6,681 nt of DNA from Betaproteobacteria bacterium. Lineage in GTDB: Bacteria; Pseudomonadota; Gammaproteobacteria; Burkholderiales; Usitatibacteraceae. This document shows positions 1 to 5,406 of the stretch, one piece after another (the stretch's first letter is position 1; every line of letters starts with the position of its first letter). A model generated the notes under the pieces. The model saw nothing but the letters and a program-made list of their open reading frames with translations, searched no databases and was not told where the DNA came from. Position numbers and translations under genes: made by a program. The stretch spans positions 1 through 6,681 of the forward strand of contig JAAOZZ010000061.1 of assembly GCA_012274175.1 (NCBI GenBank), given 5' to 3'.

Positions 1-489
<489 letters not shown>

Positions 490-511
490 GCGGCGGCAGG
501 CTGCACGAACG

Positions 512-537
512 AACGGGGCTGCGGCCCCGTTTTTTTT
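512..537 (+). terminator. Rho-independent terminator of rpoH
   Basis: A perfect 8-bp stem, AACGGGGC (512-519) pairing with GCCCCGTT (524-531), encloses the tetraloop TGCG. The stem's last two T bases run into six more, giving eight T in a row (530-537). It begins 23 bases after the rpoH stop. On the opposite strand the hairpin exists but has no T tract downstream, so it should act mainly on rpoH; the sco transcript, which stops at 545, has no separate terminator that I can see. Confidence 0.93.
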
Positions 538-544
538 GCCGGCG

Positions 545-1153
545 CTACGGATGGAGGAGCAGGCGCAGGTCCGAGGCGATCGCCGAGGGCGCCATGCCGG
601 CGGGGATCATCAGCCGCAGGCGCCCCTGCGGGTCGAACACGAACACCTGCGAGGAATGGTCCACCGTGTAGCTGTCGGGCGTCTTGCCGGGCCGTTCCTC
701 GACGTAGATGCGGAAGTCCTTCGTCACCCGGGCGGTCGCCTGTGCATCCCCGCGCAGGCCCAGGAAGGTGGGATTGAATGCCGGCACGTATTCGCGCAGC
801 AGCTCCGCGGTGTCGCGCTTGGGGTCCACGGTCACGAAAAGGAGCTGCACCCGCGGGGCGTCGGCTCCCAGGTCCTTCAGCGCGCCCGCGAAGTCCGAAA
901 GCGTGGTCGGGCAGACGTCCGGGCATTGCGTGTAGCCGAAGACCACCGGGACCACCTTGCCGCGGAAATCGACGAGCGTCCTCGGCTTGCCGTTGTGATC
1001 GGTGAGCCGCAGCTCGTCGCCCACGTTCGAGCCCGTGACGTCGACACCGTTGAACGAAGTCTTCGCGGGACCGAATAGCCGGTCGCAGCCCGCGGCGAGC
1101 AGGAGTGTCGCGGCGAGACAGGCCAGCGCGGCGCGACGATGCTTCGCGGTCAC
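545..1153 (-). CDS. Sco/SenC copper chaperone for cytochrome oxidase, predicted lipoprotein
   Basis: SCO1/SenC family thioredoxin-fold protein (202 residues) that delivers copper to, or reduces the cysteines of, the CuA site of oxidase subunit II on the periplasmic face. Visible: a positively charged N terminus, a hydrophobic stretch (8-22) and a lipobox-like LAAGC with Cys23, so it is probably anchored by lipid rather than by a full helix; the copper-binding CPDVC motif with Cys77 and Cys81; the third ligand His166 in [10 protein letters not shown]; and the family motif VTVDPKRDT (107-115). The start is GTG at 1153, overlapping the ctaB stop as GTGA. No good ribosome-binding site precedes it, so translation is probably coupled to ctaB. 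This start puts the signal sequence in the right place. It is the last gene of the SURF1-to-sco unit and converges on rpoH. Confidence 0.93.
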   Translation of the reverse strand: MTAKHRRAALACLAATLLLAAGCDRLFGPAKTSFNGVDVTGSNVGDELRLTDHNGKPRTLVDFRGKVVPVVFGYTQCPDVCPTTLSDFAGALKDLGADAPRVQLLFVTVDPKRDTAELLREYVPAFNPTFLGLRGDAQATARVTKDFRIYVEERPGKTPDSYTVDHSSQVFVFDPQGRLRLMIPAGMAPSAIASDLRLLLHP

Positions 1154-2049
1154 CCGTGCGCGATCGGAAGGTAATGGTCGACCATCAGCACCGCGAACAG
1201 CATCGCGAGGTAGAAGATCGAATAGGCGAAGGTCTGCCGTGCCAGCGCGTCGCTGTAGCGCCGCCAGATCGCCACCGCGTAGCCCAGGAAGACGAGGTCC
1301 AGCACGCCCGCGGCGCCGATGTAGAAACGGCCGGCCATCCCGGTGGCGAACGGCAGCAGCGTCGTGGCCACGAGCAGCAGGGTGTAGAGCAGCAGGTGCA
1401 GGCGCGTGAAGGCTTCGCCGTGAGTCACGGGAAGCATCGGCACGCCGGCGCGGGCGTATTCGTGGCGGCGGTACAGGGCGAGGGCCCAGAAATGCGGCGG
1501 CGTCCACGCGAAGATGATGAGGAAGAGCAGCAGCGGCTGGAACGTGACGTCGCCCGTGATCGCCGCCCAGCCCAGCAGCGGGGGCATCGCCCCGGAAGCG
1601 CCGCCGATCACGATGTTCTGGGGCGTGGCCGGCTTGAGGATCACGGTGTACACGACCGCGTAGCCCACGAAAGTGCCAAGCGTAAGCCACATCGTGAGGG
1701 GATTCACCGCGTGCCAGAGGATCGCGAGGCCCAGGCCGCCCACGGCGCCGGAGAACAGGAGGATCTGGGGAGTCGAGATGGTGCCGGTGATGGTCGGGCG
1801 CCAGCGCGTGCGGGCCATCGCGGCGTCGATCTTCTGCTCCACGAGGCAATTGAACGCCGCGGCCGCGCCCGCGACCAGCGCGATCCCGACGGTGGCGAAG
1901 CACACGGTGGCGAGCGGCGGCACGCCCGGCGAGGCGAGGAGCATCCCGATCACTGCGGTGAAGACGATGAGCGAGACGACGCGCGGCTTCGTGAGGCGCC
2001 AGAACTGGACGCCGAGGCCGGGTGCGGAAGTGAGGGTCTGCTGCAGCAT
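1150..2049 (-). CDS. ctaB: Protoheme IX farnesyltransferase (heme O synthase)
   Basis: UbiA-family membrane prenyltransferase (COX10/CtaB, 299 residues, normal length). It transfers a farnesyl group from farnesyl diphosphate to heme B, giving heme O, the precursor of heme A. Visible: the entry motif LTKPRV (19-24); the first Asp-rich-type motif N67-x3-E71-x3-D75 followed by RTR, in the Glu-containing form typical of COX10; the [20 protein letters not shown] block (139-158); [20 protein letters not shown] (183-202) with [11 protein letters not shown] after it; and eight to nine hydrophobic helices. In the second motif the usual acidic pair before Tyr reads His-Glu. ATG at 2049 is chosen, with a weak CAGG five bases upstream; an in-frame TTG at 2061 would add four residues. 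It follows the SCO-like gene by 22 bp and overlaps sco. Its usual partner ctaA is not adjacent. Confidence 0.96.
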   Translation of the reverse strand: MLQQTLTSAPGLGVQFWRLTKPRVVSLIVFTAVIGMLLASPGVPPLATVCFATVGIALVAGAAAAFNCLVEQKIDAAMARTRWRPTITGTISTPQILLFSGAVGGLGLAILWHAVNPLTMWLTLGTFVGYAVVYTVILKPATPQNIVIGGASGAMPPLLGWAAITGDVTFQPLLLFLIIFAWTPPHFWALALYRRHEYARAGVPMLPVTHGEAFTRLHLLLYTLLLVATTLLPFATGMAGRFYIGAAGVLDLVFLGYAVAIWRRYSDALARQTFAYSIFYLAMLFAVLMVDHYLPIAHG

Positions 2050-2071
2050 GGGAACCTGCAATTATAAACGC
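2050..2071 (-). promoter_or_regulatory. TATAAT element in the only gap of the SURF1-to-sco unit
   Basis: The 22-bp spacer between the SCO-like gene and ctaB holds a perfect TATAAT on the minus strand (2066 to 2061), in otherwise GC-rich DNA. No recognisable -35 hexamer lies 16-18 bp upstream. If it is a real -10 element, transcription would begin around 2054, giving a nearly leaderless ctaB message. It could equally be a chance AT-rich spacer. Confidence 0.25.
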
Positions 2072-2632
2072 TCAGCCGATCTGCGAGGCCTTGAGCAGGA
2101 GCTCCAGGTCCTTGAGCATGCGCTTGCGGTCCGGCTCCCCGGGCCAACGCATCATCACGTTGCCGTGGGGGTCGACCAGGTAGATGTGGCCCCTGTCGCC
2201 GCCCGCCCCTGGGGACAGGACGAGGCCCCGCGGCGTGGAGGCGACCACGGTGCCTTCGAAGGGCGCGAGCGCCTCCGGCCCGGGCGCGATGCCGTCGTCC
2301 ACCACGAAGACGCGCTCCACCCGGGAGGCATTGCGCCCGAGGGCGAGGCGCACCTGGCGAAGGGTGAGGAGCTTGTCGATGCACGTGGGAGGGCAGGCTC
2401 CGGAATCGGACGTGACCAGGATCCATTGCCCCGCCAGCTCCCGAAGCGAAAGGCTCGCGCCGCCCTGCCGGTCGAAGCGAACGTCCGTGACGAGCGCCGG
2501 CGGCAGCAGCAGCTCCCCGTAATTGGCGGTGGGCGCCGGCCGGACGAAGAGATAGGCGAGCACGGACGCCACGATGGGCAGCGCGAAGACCGCGGCGATG
2601 AGCACGAGCTGCACGCGGGGGCCGGCTTTCAT
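2072..2632 (-). CDS. SCO-like (thioredoxin-fold) single-helix membrane protein with CX3C motif
   Basis: A 186-residue protein of the poorly characterised group found next to SURF1 in betaproteobacterial oxidase clusters. Visible: one N-terminal membrane helix (about 8-30), then a periplasmic domain resembling SCO proteins. The LSLRELAGQWILV segment (61-73) matches SCO's strand before the active site. CPPTC supplies Cys80 and Cys84 with CX3C spacing, VERVFVVDD (105-113) corresponds to the SCO FVTVDP strand, and HIYLVDPHGN (149-158) corresponds to SCO's VFVFDPQG strand. Aligned on that strand, SCO's copper-binding His position is Asp146, while His149 sits three residues later, so canonical copper binding is uncertain; a redox or altered metal role is inferred. 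It starts at ATG 2632, overlapping the SURF1 stop as ATGA, and stops 22 bp before ctaB. The assignment as a gene is firm; the function is not established. Confidence 0.85.
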   Translation of the reverse strand: MKAGPRVQLVLIAAVFALPIVASVLAYLFVRPAPTANYGELLLPPALVTDVRFDRQGGASLSLRELAGQWILVTSDSGACPPTCIDKLLTLRQVRLALGRNASRVERVFVVDDGIAPGPEALAPFEGTVVASTPRGLVLSPGAGGDRGHIYLVDPHGNVMMRWPGEPDRKRMLKDLELLLKASQIG

Positions 2633-3336
2633 CGCTCCCGCCTCAAATTGAGCGCGATCCAGAGCACGGCCGCGGTGATCGCGAGCGAATACCACGTGAG
2701 CTCGTACTCGCGATGCCGCGCGGAGCCCGCGTCGGGCGACTGGGCGATCGCCGCGAGCCCGGGGCCTGGCGGGTCGGCGAGGACCACGACGGGAAGCACG
2801 CTCATGCCCGTGCGCTCGCGATAGCGCGCGATCGACAGGTTCTGCCACACCGGCCCGGAGATCGTGTCGGAGGACAGCTCGAGGAAGCGGGCGGGCGGAA
2901 GCGTCGCGAGGCCCGAGAGCTCCACCGGTCCCGGGGGCACCGCCACCGCCGGCGCCTTCGGATAGTCCGCGGGCCGCGCCACCCATCCGCGGTTCACCAG
3001 CACCGAGTCGTTCGTCCCCTGGAGCTTCAAGGGTGTCACCACCTCGAAGCCCGCGCGCCCTTCGAGGATCTGGTTGTCCACGTAGATCTGGCCCTCGGCA
3101 ACCCAGCGCCCCGAAGCCTGCACGCGGCGGAAGAGGAGCGCATCGGGCGAAGGCACCGCGCCCGTGAGCCGGACGGCGGGCTCGTGCATGCGCGCTTCGA
3201 AGAGCGCCTGGCGCTGCTCCTTTTCCTCGGCGCGATGCGTCTGCCAGCGCCCCAGCGATACCGTGAGCGCCACGAACGCGAGCGCGGCGATCGTGGGCAC
3301 CGGGCGCGGGGCGAAGGTGAAAAGGCCGACCCTCAC
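2629..3336 (-). CDS. SURF1 family cytochrome oxidase assembly protein
   Basis: SURF1/Shy1 homologue (235 residues, normal for bacteria) that helps insert heme A into subunit I during assembly of the aa3 oxidase in the inner membrane. Visible: the N-terminal helix (about 12-28) ending in the hallmark LGRWQTHRAEEK (28-39); a periplasmic domain containing GFEVVTPL (96-103) and the signature VLVNRGWV (112-119); and the C-terminal segment HREYELTWYS (208-217), leading into a second helix (about 214-231) and a basic tail. The start is GTG at 3336. An in-frame TAG lies two codons upstream, so no earlier start is possible, and the PRPVPT segment just after it is the expected SURF1 beginning. It is the first gene of the unit running to sco, and its promoter must lie in the 63-bp divergent gap or within DUF2909. 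Confidence 0.95.
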   Translation of the reverse strand: MRVGLFTFAPRPVPTIAALAFVALTVSLGRWQTHRAEEKEQRQALFEARMHEPAVRLTGAVPSPDALLFRRVQASGRWVAEGQIYVDNQILEGRAGFEVVTPLKLQGTNDSVLVNRGWVARPADYPKAPAVAVPPGPVELSGLATLPPARFLELSSDTISGPVWQNLSIARYRERTGMSVLPVVVLADPPGPGLAAIAQSPDAGSARHREYELTWYSLAITAAVLWIALNLRRER

Positions 3337-3399
3337 GGCCTACGCTTTCCGCGGCGGAGATACACTAGCAACCCCACGTTCCCGACCGGCCTCGCCTTC
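3337..3399. promoter_or_regulatory. Divergent intergenic region between SURF1 and the DUF2909 gene
   Basis: This 63-bp spacer is the only place between the two divergent genes where promoters for both could sit. On the + strand GATACACT (3359-3366) resembles a -10 hexamer (TACACT, four of six matches). It would place a start about 25-30 bases before the DUF2909 ATG. No convincing -35 is visible on either strand, so this is a candidate by position, not a demonstrated promoter. The DUF2909 start also lacks a clear Shine-Dalgarno sequence. Confidence 0.35.
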
Positions 3400-3597
3400 A
3401 TGCGCATCGTGATTCTCGTGCTTCTGCTCGCCGGCGTGGCGAGCCTGTTCTCGGGCCTGTACTTCGTCTACAAGGACAAGGGAGCCCGCAACCGCGCGGT
3501 CATATCGCTCACCATCCGCATCTCGCTCTCGTTGCTGGTGTTCGTGCTGCTCATCGCCTCGTACTACTTCGGCTGGCTCCCGGGGGGAAGGCTCTAG
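3400..3597 (+). CDS. DUF2909 small twin-transmembrane protein
   Basis: A 65-residue protein with two hydrophobic helices (about 3-22 and 42-59) joined by a basic, polar loop containing YKDKGARNRAV (23-33). Size, topology and position opposite SURF1 and next to coxC match the DUF2909 (twin transmembrane) family that accompanies oxidase genes in betaproteobacteria. I know of no demonstrated function. The ATG at 3400 puts the first helix at the very N terminus, as expected for the family; the frame is open much further upstream, but that extension is antisense to SURF1 and has shadow-like, Arg/His-rich composition. It is transcribed opposite to every neighbouring oxidase gene and ends before a shared bidirectional terminator. 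Its location suggests a role in oxidase assembly or stability, by association only. Confidence 0.85.
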   Translation: MRIVILVLLLAGVASLFSGLYFVYKDKGARNRAVISLTIRISLSLLVFVLLIASYYFGWLPGGRL

Positions 3598-3613
3598 CCG
3601 CCTCGGCGCCCCA

Positions 3614-3649
3614 AGCGAGAAAGCCGCACCGAGGTGCGGCTTTCTCGCT
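3614..3649. terminator. Bidirectional rho-independent terminator between DUF2909 and ctaE
   Basis: A perfect inverted repeat: 3614-3630 is the exact reverse complement of 3633-3649. Physically this gives a 16-bp stem with a CGAG tetraloop. The inner GC-rich core (GCCGCAC/GTGCGGC) is flanked by GAAA on the left and TTTC on the right, the usual layout for a hairpin terminating transcription from both sides. It lies 16 bp after the DUF2909 stop and 31 bp after the ctaE stop on the opposite strand. The T tract is short (three T, then CTC). Confidence 0.85.
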
Positions 3650-3680
3650 GTCGGAGCCGGTGCCGCCGTGGCGCGCCGCC

Positions 3681-4532
3681 CTAGACCCAGTAGACGAATA
3701 CGAACAGCAGCAGCCACACCACGTCTACGAAGTGCCAGTACCACGACACCGCCTCGAAGCCGAAGTGGTGGTCGGGGCTGAAGTGCCCCGCGACGCTGCG
3801 GAACAGGATCACGATCAGCATCGTGGCGCCCAGCGTCACGTGGAAGCCGTGGAAGCCGGTGAGCAGGAAGAACGTCGAGCCGAACACGCCGGTCGTGAGC
3901 TTGAGGTTCAACTCCGAATAGGCGTGGCCGTACTCGTAGGCCTGGAGGGTGAGGAACAGCAGCCCCAGGATGATCGTGAGGGACAGGCCGAAGATGAGGT
4001 TGCTGCGATCGCCCTTCTTGAGCGCCCAGTGGGCCCAGGTGACCGTGACGCCCGAGGAGAGCAGCAGGAGCGTGTTGATCGCCGGGATGCCGAACGCATG
4101 CATCGGCGAGAATTCCGGCGGCATGAAAGGGCCGGCCGTCGGCCAGTGGCCCGAGAAGTTCGGCCACAGCAGCTTGTTGTCGAGGTCGCCCAGCCACGGC
4201 ACCGAGAGCACGCGGGCGTAGAAAAGCGCGCCGAAGAACGCGGCGAAGAACATCACCTCCGAGAAGATGAACCAGCTCATCGCCCAGCGGAACGACATGT
4301 CCACCTGCTGGTTGAAGAGCCCCCCCTCGCTTTCGCGGATCACCGTCCCGAACCAGCCGAACAACATGTAGAGCAGGGTGAAGAAGCCGATTGCGAAGGA
4401 GATCCATCCCACGCCGTAGCCGTTGAAGAGCAGCACCCCCCCGAATGCCAGGAAGAAGAGCGCGATCGAGCCCACGACGGGCCAGTGCGAAGGAGGCGCG
4501 AAGTAATAGCCGGTGGTTTGTGTGTTCGCCAC
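3681..4532 (-). CDS. ctaE: Cytochrome c oxidase subunit III
   Basis: Subunit III (CoxC/CtaE, 283 residues) of the aa3-type heme-copper oxidase, an inner-membrane subunit with no redox centre that sustains proton uptake and stabilises subunit I. Visible: the N-terminal YYFAPPSHWPVVGSIAL (9-25); a membrane segment with GWFGTVIRESEGG (59-71); FIFSEVMFFAAFFGALFYAR (88-107), carrying the conserved Glu92; FHGFHVTLGA (227-236); and the C-terminal WYWHFVDVVWLLLFVFVYW (264-282). Seven hydrophobic helices fit the family. The start is GTG at 4532, preceded by AAGGGA with an eight-base spacer and no better in-frame alternative. It is the last gene of the ctaD-ctaG-DUF2970-ctaE operon, and the 54-bp spacer before it is the operon's longest. 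A large loop after Tyr105 (PWLGDLDNKLLWPNFSGHWP) is typical of proteobacterial subunit III. Confidence 0.97.
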   Translation of the reverse strand: MANTQTTGYYFAPPSHWPVVGSIALFFLAFGGVLLFNGYGVGWISFAIGFFTLLYMLFGWFGTVIRESEGGLFNQQVDMSFRWAMSWFIFSEVMFFAAFFGALFYARVLSVPWLGDLDNKLLWPNFSGHWPTAGPFMPPEFSPMHAFGIPAINTLLLLSSGVTVTWAHWALKKGDRSNLIFGLSLTIILGLLFLTLQAYEYGHAYSELNLKLTTGVFGSTFFLLTGFHGFHVTLGATMLIVILFRSVAGHFSPDHHFGFEAVSWYWHFVDVVWLLLFVFVYWV

Positions 4533-4586
4533 TTGGATTGTCCCTTTTGTGCAGTTGCGTCGTTTCTTGCGTTGCCCCGTTGTCGC

Positions 4587-4760
4587 CTACCGCGTTACCA
4601 GCTTCACGATCCCCAGGAGGATCAGGACGAACACGATCGCCGAGACGATGCCCGCGGCGATGACATGCTGGGGCTTCAGGCGCTGCGTGTCGGCCTCGTA
4701 GTCCTCGCGCTTCCTTACCCCGAGGAAGCTCCAGAAGACCGCCTTGAAGGCCTTGATCAT
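4587..4760 (-). CDS. DUF2970 single-helix membrane protein
   Basis: A 57-residue protein with a short amphipathic N terminus (KAFKAVFWSFLGVRK, 3-17), a charged stretch REDYEAD (18-24) and one C-terminal membrane helix (about 33-54) ending in a basic tail. FWSFLGVRK followed by the acidic patch and KPQHVIAAG matches the DUF2970 family, usually found between ctaG and ctaE in betaproteobacteria. No function is established to my knowledge; its constant position suggests an assembly or accessory role. ATG at 4760 is chosen because the protein then begins at the family's amphipathic helix. GAGG lies just upstream, though closer than ideal, and the ctaG stop is only four bases before it, so coupling to ctaG is likely. 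The longer upstream frame overlaps ctaG and is not supported. Confidence 0.88.
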   Translation of the reverse strand: MIKAFKAVFWSFLGVRKREDYEADTQRLKPQHVIAAGIVSAIVFVLILLGIVKLVTR

Positions 4761-4764
4761 CGCC

Positions 4765-5295
4765 TCAGGAAGGCCCCGGTACTTCGAAAAAGGTGTACGA
4801 AAGCGCGATCGCCCCCAGGTCCTTCGGCGCATCGGACTTCACGCGGAAGACCACCGGCATCTCGCGCGTCTCGCCGGGGGCGAAGGTCTGGTTCGTGAAG
4901 CAGAAGCACTGCTCCTTCTCGATCCAGCGCTCCGCACGCTCCGGCGCGGTGTTCATCGCCGCGTGGGCCGTCACCGTGCGCCCGAGGGTGTTGACCACCC
5001 GGTAGCGCACCATCGTGAGCTCGCCCGGGTGCAGGATGACGCGGCGGTCGAGCGCCTCGAAGCGCCACGGAATTCCCGCGGTGGAGGCGAGCAGGTCGAC
5101 GGTGACCTCCCGGCTCATGTCGATTTGCGTGTTCACCGGCTCCACGGAGCGCGTGGCGTTCAGGCCGATCGCCTTGCAGACCTGGCGGTACATCGGCACC
5201 ATCGCGAAGCCGAACCCGAGCATGCCCACGCAGATGACGAGCAGCTTGCCCATCAGCTGGCGGTTGCGCGCGAGCAGGTCCGCGTCGGCGTGCAT
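4765..5295 (-). CDS. ctaG: Cytochrome c oxidase assembly protein CtaG/Cox11 (CuB chaperone)
   Basis: Cox11/CtaG family protein (176 residues) that supplies copper to the CuB site of subunit I from the periplasmic side. Visible: a short cytoplasmic N terminus, one membrane helix (about 15-34), then PMYRQVCKAIG with Cys40 next to the membrane; an immunoglobulin-like beta domain containing VNTQIDMSREVTV (54-66); the copper-binding CFCFTNQTF with Cys130 and Cys132; and the C-terminal LSYTFFEV. The three cysteines correspond to those known to matter in yeast and Rhodobacter Cox11. ATG at 5295 shares its A with the stop of the upstream micro-ORF (TGATG), implying translational coupling. The DUF2970 gene begins four bases after its stop. 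It is not the unrelated CtaG of Bacillus, which has the same symbol. Confidence 0.96.
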   Translation of the reverse strand: MHADADLLARNRQLMGKLLVICVGMLGFGFAMVPMYRQVCKAIGLNATRSVEPVNTQIDMSREVTVDLLASTAGIPWRFEALDRRVILHPGELTMVRYRVVNTLGRTVTAHAAMNTAPERAERWIEKEQCFCFTNQTFAPGETREMPVVFRVKSDAPKDLGAIALSYTFFEVPGPS

Positions 5296-5402
5296 CAGCG
5301 CACCATCGACTTGATCAGCACGCCCAGGTAGATCGCGATCGCCATCGCGGCGAGCACGATCCCCGTCACCAGCGCGCTCTTCCTCTGCTTGTCCACGGGC
5401 AC
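5295..5402 (-). CDS. Small single-helix protein between ctaD and ctaG (cytochrome oxidase small assembly protein type)
   Basis: A 35-codon ORF between ctaD and ctaG. The protein has a basic start (VPVDKQRKS), one membrane helix (about residues 10-30, LVTGIVLAAMAIAIYLGVLI) and the basic end KSMVR. Charge pattern, size and position match the short 'cytochrome oxidase small assembly protein' seen in betaproteobacterial clusters. Two in-frame GTG codons (5402 and 5396) could start it, giving 35 or 33 residues. The first lies four bases after the ctaD TAA, and neither has a clear Shine-Dalgarno, so reinitiation after ctaD is likely. Its TGA overlaps the ctaG ATG by one base. The support is the complete filling of the gap, the overlap, and the helix-plus-charge design; expression and function cannot be judged from sequence. 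Confidence 0.75.
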   Translation of the reverse strand: MPVDKQRKSALVTGIVLAAMAIAIYLGVLIKSMVR

Positions 5403-5406
5403 GGGC

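Noticed and set aside
1154..1903. Upstream extension of the sco frame across ctaB
   Set aside because: The extension is an out-of-frame reading of ctaB. The GTG at 1153 gives a normal-length Sco with its signal sequence at the N terminus.
1105..2067. 320-codon open frame on the + strand, antisense to ctaB and the start of sco
   Set aside because: Low-complexity Arg/Glu/Gly/His-rich translation mirrors the codon bias of ctaB; no motif or ribosome-binding site supports it.
2633..2986. Upstream extension of the SCO-like gene across SURF1
   Set aside because: It is Arg/Ala-rich shadow sequence. The ATG at 2632 overlaps the SURF1 stop as ATGA and places the membrane helix correctly.
4533..4586. 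Possible riboswitch or attenuator in the 54-bp ctaE leader
   Set aside because: The message strand is A/C-rich with no stable inverted repeat; it looks like a simple leader with a Shine-Dalgarno.
3660..4898. 412-codon open frame on the + strand, antisense to ctaE, DUF2970 and part of ctaG
   Set aside because: Composition is dominated by Arg, Glu, His and Ala with no recognisable domain, and it lies opposite unmistakable conserved membrane proteins. Long antisense frames are expected in GC-rich coding DNA.
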